Source of the DNA: Crocinitomicaceae bacterium | GTDB lineage: Bacteria > Bacteroidota > Bacteroidia > Flavobacteriales_D > Crocinitomicaceae | Length of the DNA: 63,755 bases | Direction of reading: 5' to 3' | Assembly (NCBI GenBank): GCA_024643555.1 | Contig: JAHEMQ010000006.1 | Location: 1 to 63,755 of the forward strand | Part shown: piece by piece, positions 9,120-18,140 of the stretch | Layout of the letters: each line of letters starts with the position of its first letter | How positions within the stretch are numbered: position 1 is the first letter of the stretch | Translations under genes and position numbers: made by a program | Notes under the pieces: generated by a model | Seen by the model: only the letters and a program-made list of their open reading frames with translations | The model's database searches: none | Told to the model about the DNA's origin: nothing

Positions 9120-9671
9120 TTATTTGTCGCTTCGATTTCGGTAAAGGGAAGGGTCAACTACTGCTAAAAGTGTTTCGATCGATACCGACCATCCACAAAA
9201 TTCCATTAGTTTTGGTAAAACGGCTTTTGGATTGGATACCAGTTCGCGGTGTTGTATTTCGATAAAAGGAATCTGGTGACTTTTGAGAAATTGACGACTT
9301 TTTTCGATGTGTAAAGCGTACATTGTTTTGAATTTCTCTTTTTGATCTTGTTGGTCTTTTTGAACCATTTTCTCTTGTGATTGAACCACTTCGTCCAAGT
9401 CTCGCAGCATAAAAACAACCCTGTAATCCAAGGATAAATCAATGAATTGAACCAATGGAGCGACAATTTTTATTACTTTTCCATCTACGTCTTTTAAAAA
9501 GGAATTGCTCTTTACAATTCCTTTTACAGCTTCTAATTCATAATATCCTTTTGGATTGTTTTCGTCATGCTGACGAATGGCATCCGAACAAATGGAGACT
9601 TCTGCAGCCTCGAAAAGTTGCATCATAAGAGAGGTTCCAGAACGTGGAATGCCAGTAACAATTGTAATCAC
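9120..9671 (-). CDS. sulfotransferase family protein
   Basis: This should transfer sulfate from PAPS to an unknown acceptor. The N-terminus MITIVTGIPRSGTSLMMQ holds the 5'-phosphosulfate-binding loop (GIPRSGTS, residues 7-14). A second block, YRVVFMLRDLDEVVQSQ, is the 3'-phosphate-binding strand-loop with the Arg of the R-D pair. At 183 aa it is a short family member. I chose the GTG start because the first beta strand begins there. A more upstream TTG would place the start beside the likely -7 box (TATTTTTG, minus strand, 9693-9700). It sits directly upstream of the phosphodiesterase/TPR gene, implying a shared substrate or pathway. Confidence 0.75.
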   Translation of the reverse strand: MITIVTGIPRSGTSLMMQLFEAAEVSICSDAIRQHDENNPKGYYELEAVKGIVKSNSFLKDVDGKVIKIVAPLVQFIDLSLDYRVVFMLRDLDEVVQSQEKMVQKDQQDQKEKFKTMYALHIEKSRQFLKSHQIPFIEIQHRELVSNPKAVLPKLMEFCGWSVSIETLLAVVDPSLYRNRSDK

Positions 9672-9736
9672 GGTATTTTTGATAAGGTTGATCAAAAATA
9701 ACAATAATCAGCTTGCCAACTTTTGAATGTGTTGGA

Positions 9737-10387
9737 CTAAATCGTTTTTAGAATAATCTTATTTCTGTGCAAGGTGATTTCACCCTTGATTTCCAATTGC
9801 TTGAGCAAGCGTGAAATGACGACCCGAGAGGAATGTAAGTCGTCCGCAACTTGTTGATGCGTATGAAGAATCTCTAAAGACCCCAATAGTTTTGCCTGAT
9901 CACGAAGGTACTTTAGTAAGCGCTGGTCTAGATTCATAAAGGCAATGGCGTCAATTGACTCCATTAACTCCATCATACGTGAATGGTAATTACTAATGAT
10001 ATAGGTCCGCCAACTTTTATATTGATTCATCCAAGTTTCCATGTATTCCGCCGGAATCATGAGTAGCAATGATGGCTCCATCGCTGTAGCCTTGATTTGA
10101 CTATCCATTTTCTTGGTGCAACATTGCAAGGACATCGCACAAGTGTCACCGCCCTCGATATAGTATAGTAATAATTCTTCTCCATTTTCATTCTCGCGAG
10201 ACACTTTAATGGATCCCTCAATGACAATCGGAATTAATTGCAGGCGATCGCCAACATGGACAATGATTTCATCTGTAGTTGTTTCACGTATTTTGGCCAA
10301 TTGAGCCATCTCCGTAATTAGTTCAGGCTCCAGCACATATCCCAGTTGTGCTTGAAGCATAGCTTCTTTATCGACTTGACTTAGCAT
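9737..10387 (-). CDS. Crp/Fnr-family transcriptional regulator
   Basis: This is a regulator of about 216 aa. The N-terminal cyclic-nucleotide-binding-like beta barrel is at residues about 20-120, and the C-terminal winged helix contains THQQVADDLHSSRVVISRLLKQLE. The barrel carries an unusual Cys cluster (GDTCAMSLQCC), as in a Bacteroidota subgroup, which may sense redox state or metal. The Glu normally following SSR in the recognition helix is Val. The chosen ATG overlaps the end of the DUF983 gene by 20 bp; an ATG eight codons further in is possible. It is co-transcribed with DUF983. A palindrome at about -40 of the operon promoter suggests autoregulation. Confidence 0.8.
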   Translation of the reverse strand: MLSQVDKEAMLQAQLGYVLEPELITEMAQLAKIRETTTDEIIVHVGDRLQLIPIVIEGSIKVSRENENGEELLLYYIEGGDTCAMSLQCCTKKMDSQIKATAMEPSLLLMIPAEYMETWMNQYKSWRTYIISNYHSRMMELMESIDAIAFMNLDQRLLKYLRDQAKLLGSLEILHTHQQVADDLHSSRVVISRLLKQLEIKGEITLHRNKIILKTI

Positions 10388-10751
10388 CTGCTTTGTAATG
10401 GATAAAGATGTTCGCATACATGATTTTGGAAAGAGCAAAAAGGTATGGAGATAATACAATCGTAAAGAAGGTCACCAAACCAATTTGTGTCCAAACGCCA
10501 AAGCTGGGAAACCACAAGTTACAAGATGCCCAAATGGTGACAAACAAGGCCACCCCTAAAGCATAGGAAACGTACATCGCGCCGTAGTAAAATCCTGGTT
10601 CGCGTTCATACTTGAGGTGACAAACCTCACATTCTTGTCGAACATCTCCTGCGTGTTTCAGGTCGTAAACATTGGAAACTAGAAATTTACCTTCGTGACA
10701 TTGAGGGCAAGTAATTTTGGCGATGCTATACAGTTTGGATCCCTTTTTCAT
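10368..10751 (-). CDS. DUF983 family membrane protein
   Basis: The 127-aa product begins with a zinc-ribbon-like segment holding two Cys pairs (CPQC near residue 15 and CEVC near 41). It continues with the family signature EREPGFYYGAMYVSYAL and two hydrophobic membrane segments. Function of DUF983 is not established; a membrane role is inferred from the helices. It is the first gene of an operon with the Crp-like regulator, which starts inside its last codons, pointing to coupled translation. Confidence 0.8.
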   Translation of the reverse strand: MKKGSKLYSIAKITCPQCHEGKFLVSNVYDLKHAGDVRQECEVCHLKYEREPGFYYGAMYVSYALGVALFVTIWASCNLWFPSFGVWTQIGLVTFFTIVLSPYLFALSKIMYANIFIHYKADAKSSR

Positions 10752-10772
10752 TCGTTTTGTTCATTGTTAGCA

Positions 10773-10801
10773 CAAAAGTACGTGATTTACTGACTTCCAA
10801 T
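10773..10801 (-). promoter_or_regulatory. promoter of the DUF983-crp operon
   Basis: On the minus strand ATTG (10801-10798) is followed by a 17-bp spacer and TACTTTTG (10780-10773), an exact TAnnTTTG box. Transcription is expected near 10769, about 18 nt upstream of the start codon. Confidence 0.55.
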
Positions 10802-10802
10802 T

Positions 10803-10816
10803 GTAACTGTTGTTAC
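10803..10816. promoter_or_regulatory. palindrome GTAAC-N4-GTTAC, candidate Crp/Fnr site
   Basis: The perfect 5-bp arms with a 4-nt centre match the general geometry of Crp/Fnr operators. The centre lies about 40 bp upstream of the expected start of the DUF983-crp transcript, where class II activators bind. The regulator encoded in that operon is the obvious candidate. A chance palindrome cannot be excluded. Confidence 0.35.
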
Positions 10817-10894
10817 TAAAATCAAGAAGGTGACTAAAATCATGTTTTGATGCGCTATTTATCGGGATTTGACATGAATTGTGACAAAAAGACA

Positions 10895-10922
10895 TTGTTT
10901 CCATCCAATTTCTTTCATTTTG
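10895..10922 (+). promoter_or_regulatory. putative dnaK promoter
   Basis: TTG at 10895-10897, a 17-bp spacer and TCATTTTG at 10915-10922 (one mismatch to TAnnTTTG) lie about 75 nt upstream of the dnaK start. I see no CIRCE inverted repeat in this region. Confidence 0.3.
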
Positions 10923-10997
10923 TCATTTATTGAACAGAATCTTCGCATGGCATACAAATTGAGAATGCAGAGACATCAAAAAGTAAATTTTTTAAGA

Positions 10998-12902
10998 ATG
11001 GGAAAAATAATTGGAATTGACTTAGGAACAACAAACTCGTGTGTTTCTGTCATGGAAGGAAATGAGCCGGTGGTGATTTCAAATGCAGAAGGAAAAAGAA
11101 CGACACCGTCTGTTGTGGCATTTGTTGAAGGAGGAGAGCGTAAAGTTGGAGATCCAGCAAAACGTCAGGCCATCACAAATCCGACAAAAACGATATACTC
11201 CATTAAACGATTCATGGGATCAAGCTTTGATGAATCGAGCAAGGAAGTTTCTCGTGTGCCTTATCAAGTAGTAAAAGGTGACAACAATACACCACGAGTT
11301 AAAATTGATGACCGTTTGTATTCACCACAAGAAATTTCAGCGATTATTCTTCAAAAAATGAAGAAAACTGCCGAGGATTACCTTGGACAAGAAGTAACTG
11401 AAGCGGTGGTAACTGTTCCGGCGTATTTTAACGATGCACAACGTCAAGCAACAAAAGAAGCAGGTGAAATCGCAGGATTAACCATCAAAAGAATCATCAA
11501 CGAGCCAACGGCAGCAGCATTGGCTTACGGATTAGATAAAAAAGGAATTGACCAAAAAATCGTTGTATTTGACTTCGGTGGTGGAACACATGACGTTTCA
11601 GTTCTTGAGTTAGGTGATGGCGTTTTTGAAGTATTGTCCACAGATGGTGATACACACTTAGGTGGTGACGATGTGGATGAGGCAATCATCACATGGTTGG
11701 CGGAAGAGTTTAAAAATGATGAAGGTGTAGATTTACGCAAAGATCCGATGGCACTTCAACGTTTGAAAGAAGCAGCAGAGAAAGCAAAAATCGAGTTATC
11801 GTCTACCAACTCATCGGAAATTAACCTACCGTACATTATGCCAGTAGATGGGGTTCCAAAACACTTGGTTAGAACCTTACAACGTGCAAAATTCGAACAA
11901 TTGATTTCTGAAATCGTTGAGCGTACCATTGCTCCTTGTCGTTCGGCCTTGAAAAACGCAGGACTTTCTCCAAGTGACATCAATGAAGTGATTTTAGTAG
12001 GTGGATCCACACGTATTCCAATCATCCAAGATGCCGTTGAGCGTTTCTTCGGTAAAGCACCGTCAAAAGGTGTGAATCCAGATGAAGTGGTGGCAGTAGG
12101 TGCAGCGATTCAAGGTGGAGTGCTAACAGGTGAAGTGAAAGATGTCTTGTTATTAGACGTGATTCCTTTATCCCTAGGTATTGAAACAATGGGTGGTGTA
12201 ATGACGAAATTAATCGATGCGAACACAACGATTCCAACGAAAAAATCAGAAGTGTTCTCAACGGCATCCGACAACCAACCATCAGTAGATATTCACGTGC
12301 TTCAAGGTGAGCGTCCAATGGCAAACGATAACAAAACATTGGGTCGATTCCAATTGACAGATATTCCACCAGCGCAAAGAGGTGTGCCTCAAATTGAGGT
12401 GACCTTCGACATCGATGCGAATGGAATCATGAATATTTCTGCGAAGGACAAAGGAACAGGAAAACAACAATCGATTAAAATCGAAGCGTCTTCTGGTTTG
12501 TCCGATGAGGAAATCCAACGCATGAAAGCGGAAGCGGAAGCTAATGCTGAGTCAGATAAGAAAAAACGTGAAGAGGTTGAAACCATCAACAAAGCTGATT
12601 CCTTAATTTTCCAAACGGAGCGTCAAATGAAAGAATATGGCGATAAAATTCCAGCGGATAAAAAACAAGGAATTGAAGATGCATTGAATGAGTTGAAAAC
12701 AGAATTCGAAGCGCGTAACGTTCAGAACCTTGAGCCAGCAATGGAAAAATTAAACAATGTATTCCAAGCGGCTTCTCAAGACATGTACAATGCTGCAAAT
12801 GCTGACGGTGGAAACGCTGGAGATGCAGGAGCAGATCAATCAGCAGGAAATCCAAACGACGAAGTAACGGATGTTGATTTCGAAGAAGTAAAAGATAAAT
12901 AA
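10998..12902 (+). CDS. dnaK: molecular chaperone DnaK (Hsp70)
   Basis: This is the ATP-dependent Hsp70 chaperone acting with DnaJ and GrpE in protein folding and heat-shock recovery. The 634-aa length is normal for the family. The ATPase domain begins [20 protein letters not shown] and includes the phosphate-2 block [14 protein letters not shown] and the adenosine block [12 protein letters not shown]. The substrate-binding domain and helical lid follow, ending in a Gly/Asn/Asp-rich linker and the EEV-type tail DFEEVKDK. The start at MGKII is certain from the family; in-frame codons upstream are non-coding. It is monocistronic, with a clear terminator. grpE and dnaJ are not adjacent. Confidence 0.98.
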   Translation: MGKIIGIDLGTTNSCVSVMEGNEPVVISNAEGKRTTPSVVAFVEGGERKVGDPAKRQAITNPTKTIYSIKRFMGSSFDESSKEVSRVPYQVVKGDNNTPRVKIDDRLYSPQEISAIILQKMKKTAEDYLGQEVTEAVVTVPAYFNDAQRQATKEAGEIAGLTIKRIINEPTAAALAYGLDKKGIDQKIVVFDFGGGTHDVSVLELGDGVFEVLSTDGDTHLGGDDVDEAIITWLAEEFKNDEGVDLRKDPMALQRLKEAAEKAKIELSSTNSSEINLPYIMPVDGVPKHLVRTLQRAKFEQLISEIVERTIAPCRSALKNAGLSPSDINEVILVGGSTRIPIIQDAVERFFGKAPSKGVNPDEVVAVGAAIQGGVLTGEVKDVLLLDVIPLSLGIETMGGVMTKLIDANTTIPTKKSEVFSTASDNQPSVDIHVLQGERPMANDNKTLGRFQLTDIPPAQRGVPQIEVTFDIDANGIMNISAKDKGTGKQQSIKIEASSGLSDEEIQRMKAEAEANAESDKKKREEVETINKADSLIFQTERQMKEYGDKIPADKKQGIEDALNELKTEFEARNVQNLEPAMEKLNNVFQAASQDMYNAANADGGNAGDAGADQSAGNPNDEVTDVDFEEVKDK

Positions 12903-12925
12903 TCTAATTGATTAAAAACAATTTC

Positions 12926-12958
12926 AAAACACTCGTTGTTTATTCAGCGAGTGTTTTT
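12926..12958 (+). terminator. rho-independent terminator after dnaK
   Basis: The arms AAAACACTCG and CGAGTGTTTT enclose a 13-nt loop and run into T residues, about 25 bp after the dnaK stop codon. Confidence 0.75.
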
Positions 12959-12969
12959 ATTTTTGATCC

Positions 12970-13746
12970 ATGCTCTACTCCAAAAAACTAGAAAATGCCA
13001 ATAGTAAAGAATGGGTGGTCTTCATCCATGGTGCTGGAGGTAGTTCGAGTATTTGGCATAAGCAAATTAAAACTTTTTCAGAAAAGTATAACCTCTTGTT
13101 AATCGACTTGCGCGGACACGGGAAAAGTCAGATTGAATCCAAAAAGAAACGCTATTCTTTTAAATTGATTGCACAGGATGTAATGGATGTTCTCCATGCG
13201 CATCACATTGAAAAAGCACATTTTGTCGGGGTTTCCATGGGATCCATTGTGATTAAACAAATCGAATTACTCGAGCCTTCATTAGTGAAATCCATGATTT
13301 TCGCTGGAGCCATCACCAGACTGAATTTTAAATCGCGTTTGTTATTAAAAATCGGACGAGCCTTGAATCGCATCATTCCACAAATGGGGTTGTATCAATT
13401 GTTTGCACGGATTATGATGCCCAAGAAAAATCATGCCTCTTCTCGGGAATTATTTATTACTGAAGCGCGTAAAATCGTGCACAAAGAATTCAATCGCTGG
13501 TTTAAATTAACTTCCCGTTTGGCTTTGTATCTCATTGAATTGGAAAAACAAACCGACAAAACGCCCACCTTATTTATCATGGGGGCAGAGGATCATCTTT
13601 TTCTAGCACCCGTTAAACGTCTTGTGGAGCAAAATCCAAGCTTGAATCTGAGCATCGTTCCCAATTGTGGACACGTCGTCAACTTTGAACAGGCAGATAC
13701 CTTTAACGACCTCAGTTTAAAATTTATTGATCAAGTTTCCGCTTGA
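12970..13746 (+). CDS. alpha/beta-hydrolase
   Basis: This protein (258 aa) has the alpha/beta-hydrolase fold. Visible features are the oxyanion-region HGAGGSSSIW near residue 20, the strand LLIDLRGHGKS, the nucleophile elbow GVSMGS (Ser at about residue 90), the acid region LFIMGAEDHLF and the catalytic His in VPNCGHVVNFE near the C-terminus. The triad therefore looks complete. No signal peptide is present. The substrate cannot be named; esterase, lipase or MenH-like functions are all possible. It starts immediately after the dnaK terminator and is followed by carB with a 138-bp gap. Confidence 0.8.
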   Translation: MLYSKKLENANSKEWVVFIHGAGGSSSIWHKQIKTFSEKYNLLLIDLRGHGKSQIESKKKRYSFKLIAQDVMDVLHAHHIEKAHFVGVSMGSIVIKQIELLEPSLVKSMIFAGAITRLNFKSRLLLKIGRALNRIIPQMGLYQLFARIMMPKKNHASSRELFITEARKIVHKEFNRWFKLTSRLALYLIELEKQTDKTPTLFIMGAEDHLFLAPVKRLVEQNPSLNLSIVPNCGHVVNFEQADTFNDLSLKFIDQVSA

Positions 13747-13824
13747 AAGACACCTATTAACAATTTGAATTCAATTTGTTAAAAAACACTTGATCAAAAA
13801 ACACCCACCTTCACAGATTTGGAT

Positions 13825-13832
13825 TAAATTTG
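13825..13832 (+). promoter_or_regulatory. candidate -7 box for carB
   Basis: TAAATTTG is an exact TAnnTTTG match about 50 nt upstream of the carB start. No convincing -33 TTTG is found at the expected spacing, so support is partial. Confidence 0.3.
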
Positions 13833-13884
13833 TGCTCAATTTGCAGCGAACATCCGCTTCGAAGAAAAGTAAATTGAAATCCCT

Positions 13885-16701
13885 ATGCCAAAAGATTTAT
13901 CCATCAAATCGGTTCTGATCATCGGAAGCGGCCCTATTGTTATCGGTCAAGCATGTGAGTTTGACTACGCCGGATCACAAGCAGCACGTTCATTGAGAGA
14001 AGAAGGAATTGAAGTCACCTTAATCAATTCGAATCCGGCGACCATCATGACCGATAAAGTTGTTGCTGATAACATTTACCTGCAACCACTAGAACCGGAA
14101 AGTATTTTGGAGATTTTGAAAAATCACAAAATTGATGCTGTTCTTCCTACGATGGGTGGTCAAACAGCCTTGAATTTATGTATCAAATGTGATGAATTAG
14201 GCATTTGGGAAAAACATGGCGTGCGATTAATTGGGGTCGATATTGAAGCCATTGAGATTACGGAGAACCGAGAGGCTTTCCGTGAATTAATGTTGGAGAT
14301 AGATGTGCCGATGGCACCGCAAAAGACAGCAAAATCATTCTTGGAAGGAAAGGAAATCGCTCAAGAATTCGGCTTCCCTCTTTGTATTCGTCCTTCCTAT
14401 ACGCTTGGTGGATCGGGAGCTTCCATTTTACACGAACCAAAAGAATTTGACAACCTACTGGAACGCGGCTTGCAATTATCCCCGATTCACGAGGTGATGA
14501 TTGATAAAGCTTTGTTGGGATGGAAAGAATATGAGTTGGAGTTGTTGCGTGATGCCAACGATAACGTGGTGATCATCTGTTCGATTGAAAATTTCGATCC
14601 GATGGGCATTCACACGGGAGATTCGATTACCGTTGCTCCAGCAATGACCTTATCCGATACAACCTTTCAGAAAATGCGCGATATGGCCATCAAAATGATG
14701 CGTTCTATCGGGAATTTTGCTGGTGGATGTAACGTTCAATTTGCAGTATCTCCTGACGATGCAGAAGACATCATCGCCATTGAAATCAATCCACGTGTAT
14801 CTCGTTCATCTGCCCTTGCATCAAAAGCGACTGGATATCCGATTGCTAAAATCGCTTCGAAACTGGCGATTGGTTACCATTTGGATGAATTGCAAAACCA
14901 AATTACAAAAACAACCTCTGCTTTATTTGAACCAACCTTGGATTACGTAATTGTTAAAATTCCGCGTTGGAACTTTAATAAATTTCCAGGAACAAATCGC
15001 CAACTAGGACTTCAAATGAAATCCGTTGGGGAGGTAATGGGAATTGGTCGCTCCTTCCAAGAAGCACTTCAAAAAGCTTGTCAATCCTTGGAAATTAACC
15101 GCAATGGATTAGGTGCGGATGGAAGAGAATTGACCAATCAAGATGAAATATTACATTCCTTAGAATTTGCGAGTTGGAATCGATTATTCCATATTTACGA
15201 TGCCATTAAATTGGGGATTCCGTTTAAAAAAATCGTGGAAAAAACGAGAATCGACATTTGGTTCTTGAAGCAAATCGAAGACCTGATTAAGTTAGAGCGC
15301 AAGATTGAAAAATACCATTTAGGTAGCATTCCAAAAGACTTGCTTTTCGAAGCGAAACAAAAGGGTTATGCCGATCGTCAAATTGCTCATTTATTACGTT
15401 GTTTAGAATCCGAAGTGTACCAAAAACGCACGGAATTTGGAATCAAACGTGTGTATAAGTTGGTTGACACCTGCGCTGCGGAATTTGAAGCGAAAACGCC
15501 ATATTACTACTCGACCTTCGAATACGAAAACGAAAGCATCGTTACAGATCGCAAAAAGGTAGTGGTACTTGGTTCCGGTCCAAATAGAATTGGACAAGGA
15601 ATTGAATTCGATTATTCGTGTGTTCATGGGGTTTTGGCGGCGAAAGAATGTGGTTACGAAACCATTATGATCAACTGTAATCCGGAAACGGTTTCGACTG
15701 ATTTCGATACAGCTGATAAATTGTATTTTGAACCTGTTTTCTGGGAGCATATTTACGACATCATCATGCACGAAAATCCAGTAGGGGTGATCGTTCAGCT
15801 TGGAGGACAAACTGCCTTGAAACTGGCCGAGAAATTACAACGTTATGGAATCCGAATTTTGGGAACGAGTTACGAGGCCTTAGATTTGGCGGAAGATCGT
15901 GGACGATTCTCGAAATTATTGGAGGCGAACAATGTTCCTTTCCCGCAATATGGTGTGGTGGAAAGCGCGGAACAAGCGTTGGAGTTGTCCGACGAGTTAG
16001 GGTTCCCATTATTGGTTCGTCCTTCCTATGTATTGGGTGGACAAAAAATGAAAATTGTCATCAATAAGGAAGAATTGGAGCACCATGTCGTGGATATTAT
16101 CAATGAAATGGGCAACAACCAAATCTTGTTGGATCACTTCTTAGGTGGTGCTATTGAGGCAGAAGCTGACGCCATTTGCGATGGTGAAAATGTATACATC
16201 ATTGGAATCATGCAACACATAGAACCAGCAGGAATCCACTCTGGAGATTCTTACGCAGTCTTACCTCCATATAATTTGGGAGATTTTGTCATGACGCAAA
16301 TCGAAGACATTACCAAGAAAATTGCGATTGAATTGAAAACAGTCGGATTACTGAATATTCAGTTTGCAATCAAAGATGACAAGGTATACGTCATTGAGGC
16401 AAATCCACGTGCATCTCGTACGGTACCATTCATCGCGAAAGCCTACGACGAGCCTTATGTGAACTATGCGACAAAAGTTATGTTGGGTGAGAAAAAAGTC
16501 ACTGATTTCAATTTCCAACCGAGAAAAGAAGGATATGCCATTAAAATCCCGGTATTCTCCTACGAGAAATTCCCAGATGTGAAAAAAGAACTTGGACCTG
16601 AGATGAAGTCAACTGGAGAGGCCATTCGTTTCATTAAAGACTTAAAAGATCCATTCTTTACGAAAATCTATTCGGAAAGAAATATGCACCTTTCACGTTA
16701 A
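13885..16701 (+). CDS. carB: carbamoyl-phosphate synthase large subunit
   Basis: CarB makes carbamoyl phosphate from ammonia (delivered by CarA), bicarbonate and two ATP, for pyrimidine and arginine synthesis. Two homologous ATP-grasp halves are seen: one starts SVLIIGSGPIVIGQACEFDYAG, the other KKVVVLGSGPNRIGQGIEFDY (about residue 555). Each contains an R-PS-Y-LGG ATP-grasp motif. The protein stops at residue 938 (YSERNMHLSR), about where the C-terminal allosteric MGS-like domain begins in the ~1073-residue E. coli enzyme. It should therefore lack the usual UMP/ornithine control through that domain, as I recall for other Bacteroidota. carA is not in this window. Confidence 0.97.
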   Translation: MPKDLSIKSVLIIGSGPIVIGQACEFDYAGSQAARSLREEGIEVTLINSNPATIMTDKVVADNIYLQPLEPESILEILKNHKIDAVLPTMGGQTALNLCIKCDELGIWEKHGVRLIGVDIEAIEITENREAFRELMLEIDVPMAPQKTAKSFLEGKEIAQEFGFPLCIRPSYTLGGSGASILHEPKEFDNLLERGLQLSPIHEVMIDKALLGWKEYELELLRDANDNVVIICSIENFDPMGIHTGDSITVAPAMTLSDTTFQKMRDMAIKMMRSIGNFAGGCNVQFAVSPDDAEDIIAIEINPRVSRSSALASKATGYPIAKIASKLAIGYHLDELQNQITKTTSALFEPTLDYVIVKIPRWNFNKFPGTNRQLGLQMKSVGEVMGIGRSFQEALQKACQSLEINRNGLGADGRELTNQDEILHSLEFASWNRLFHIYDAIKLGIPFKKIVEKTRIDIWFLKQIEDLIKLERKIEKYHLGSIPKDLLFEAKQKGYADRQIAHLLRCLESEVYQKRTEFGIKRVYKLVDTCAAEFEAKTPYYYSTFEYENESIVTDRKKVVVLGSGPNRIGQGIEFDYSCVHGVLAAKECGYETIMINCNPETVSTDFDTADKLYFEPVFWEHIYDIIMHENPVGVIVQLGGQTALKLAEKLQRYGIRILGTSYEALDLAEDRGRFSKLLEANNVPFPQYGVVESAEQALELSDELGFPLLVRPSYVLGGQKMKIVINKEELEHHVVDIINEMGNNQILLDHFLGGAIEAEADAICDGENVYIIGIMQHIEPAGIHSGDSYAVLPPYNLGDFVMTQIEDITKKIAIELKTVGLLNIQFAIKDDKVYVIEANPRASRTVPFIAKAYDEPYVNYATKVMLGEKKVTDFNFQPRKEGYAIKIPVFSYEKFPDVKKELGPEMKSTGEAIRFIKDLKDPFFTKIYSERNMHLSR

Positions 16702-16740
16702 TTTCCTGACATTCGAACACAAATACCTTAAGGGATTCTG

Positions 16741-16748
16741 TATATTTG
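16741..16748 (+). promoter_or_regulatory. TATATTTG -7 box abutting the polyprenyl synthase start
   Basis: An exact TAnnTTTG match ends 4 nt before the ATG, predicting a transcript that begins at or within a base or two of the start codon. No clear -33 TTTG is visible. Confidence 0.4.
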
Positions 16749-16752
16749 TCCT

Positions 16753-17724
16753 ATGCAGAAGGTAGAGGACATCATGGCACCAATCCAGTCAGAATTGACT
16801 GCGTTCGAATCCTATTTTAAAGATTCGATGAAGTCCGATGTGGCTTTACTGGACAAGGTAACGCAATACATTGTGAAGCGAAAGGGAAAGCAAATGCGTC
16901 CTATGTTCGTTTTTCTCACAGCAAAAATGCTTGGAGAAATCAATCAAGTAACTTTCGATGCGACAACACTTGTTGAATTGCTTCATACCGCAACACTTGT
17001 TCATGACGATGTGGTGGATGATGCCAATGAACGACGAGGATTTTTCTCCGTTAATGCACTTTGGAAAAATAAAATAGCAGTTCTCGTTGGTGATTACATG
17101 CTTTCGAGAATTCTTTTACTTTCCATCGAAAAAGACAATTTAGCATTATTGGAAGTGGTGGCGCGTGCTGTTCGTGAAATGAGCGAGGGAGAATTATTGC
17201 AAATTGAAAAAGCACGTGATTTAAACATCGATGAAGAAACGTATTTTGAAGTGATTCGAAAAAAGACTGCGTCACTCATTTCTACCTGCTGTGAAGCGGG
17301 TGCAATTAGTGTTCAAGCCATGGAACATCGCGAAAAAATGCGAAAATTCGGTGAGTTAATTGGCTTGGCGTTTCAGATTAAAGATGATATTTTTGATTAC
17401 GGATCAGGGGAGCACATTGGAAAACCAACCGGCATTGATATACGTGAACAAAAAATGACCTTGCCCTTAATTTACGTGATGAATCATTCGACACAGGAAA
17501 TTCGTAAAGAATTGATGTACATCATGAAAAATGAATTCGATGTATCGGCTAAAATCAAACGCGTGATTCAGGTGGTCATTGAATACGGTGGAATCCAATA
17601 CGCGACAACCAAAATGGAAGAAATCGCAAACGAAGCCCTCACTTTATTATCCGACTTCCCCGACAACGAGGCAAAAAATGCGTTGATAGGGTTAGTACAT
17701 TATACAATGAATAGAGAGAAATAA
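16753..17724 (+). CDS. polyprenyl (trans-isoprenyl) diphosphate synthase
   Basis: The enzyme condenses isopentenyl diphosphate onto an allylic diphosphate to build the side chain for quinones or lipid carriers. At 323 aa it is family-typical. The first Asp-rich motif DDVVDD is at residues 85-90 and the second, DDIFD, at 211-215. KGKQMRP supplies the diphosphate-binding region. The start MQKVEDIMAPI aligns with the usual N-terminus of flavobacterial homologues. Its stop overlaps the ATG of the next lipoprotein gene (TAATG), making it the head of a polyprenyl synthase-lipoprotein-dnaG-mscS operon. Chain length cannot be read from sequence with confidence. Confidence 0.9.
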   Translation: MQKVEDIMAPIQSELTAFESYFKDSMKSDVALLDKVTQYIVKRKGKQMRPMFVFLTAKMLGEINQVTFDATTLVELLHTATLVHDDVVDDANERRGFFSVNALWKNKIAVLVGDYMLSRILLLSIEKDNLALLEVVARAVREMSEGELLQIEKARDLNIDEETYFEVIRKKTASLISTCCEAGAISVQAMEHREKMRKFGELIGLAFQIKDDIFDYGSGEHIGKPTGIDIREQKMTLPLIYVMNHSTQEIRKELMYIMKNEFDVSAKIKRVIQVVIEYGGIQYATTKMEEIANEALTLLSDFPDNEAKNALIGLVHYTMNREK

Positions 17725-18140
17725 TGAGTAGATTTTTATTTTTAATGAGCATTGTCATCTTGACCTTAAATGCGTGTTCCAATGAAGTGCCGTCCACGAC
17801 GAATCAACCTAAAAAAGAAGAGGTTCTCTACCAAATCAAGGATGGGAAGTTTACTGAATGGTATCCAGGTAAAAAACAAGTGAAATTTGAGGGCAACCTC
17901 GATGTGAAAGGAAATCGAGATGGAAAGTGGACCTTTTATTCTGAAAAAGGCAGCGTTCTTTCCTTTTTGTTTTATGACCATGGAAAACGGGAAGGATATT
18001 CGGTAGTAAAACATCCGAACGGACGCATTCACTACCATGGTGAATACAAGAACGATCAAATGGTTGGCATTTGGACCACCTACGACGAAAACGGAAAGAA
18101 CAAACAAGAAAAAGACTACGGTTACCCAGAAGGTGAGTAA
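17724..18140 (+). CDS. MORN-repeat lipoprotein
   Basis: This small protein (138 aa) has a lipoprotein signal (IVILTLNAC-S) and a run of three to four MORN-2-like repeats. They are recognisable from spaced G-x-W or G-x-Y patterns such as DGKFTEWYP, RDGKWTFYSEKG, REGYSVVKHPNG and MVGIWTTYDENG. Such repeats occur in YwqK-like antitoxins and in many Bacteroidota envelope proteins; no toxin partner lies here. Its last 8 bp overlap the GTG start of dnaG. Role unknown, probably envelope-associated. Confidence 0.75.
   Translation: MSRFLFLMSIVILTLNACSNEVPSTTNQPKKEEVLYQIKDGKFTEWYPGKKQVKFEGNLDVKGNRDGKWTFYSEKGSVLSFLFYDHGKREGYSVVKHPNGRIHYHGEYKNDQMVGIWTTYDENGKNKQEKDYGYPEGE

Noticed and set aside
10752-10997. 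Search for a CIRCE/HrcA operator before dnaK
   Set aside because: No TTAGCACTC-N9-GAGTGCTAA-like repeat is present.
11497-12855. Several long frames antisense to dnaK
   Set aside because: They mirror the biased codons of a highly conserved gene and show no domain, start signal or conservation argument.
17724-18140. MORN lipoprotein as a YwqK-type antitoxin
   Set aside because: No toxin partner adjoins it; it overlaps dnaG in a housekeeping operon, and the lipoprotein signal fits an envelope role.
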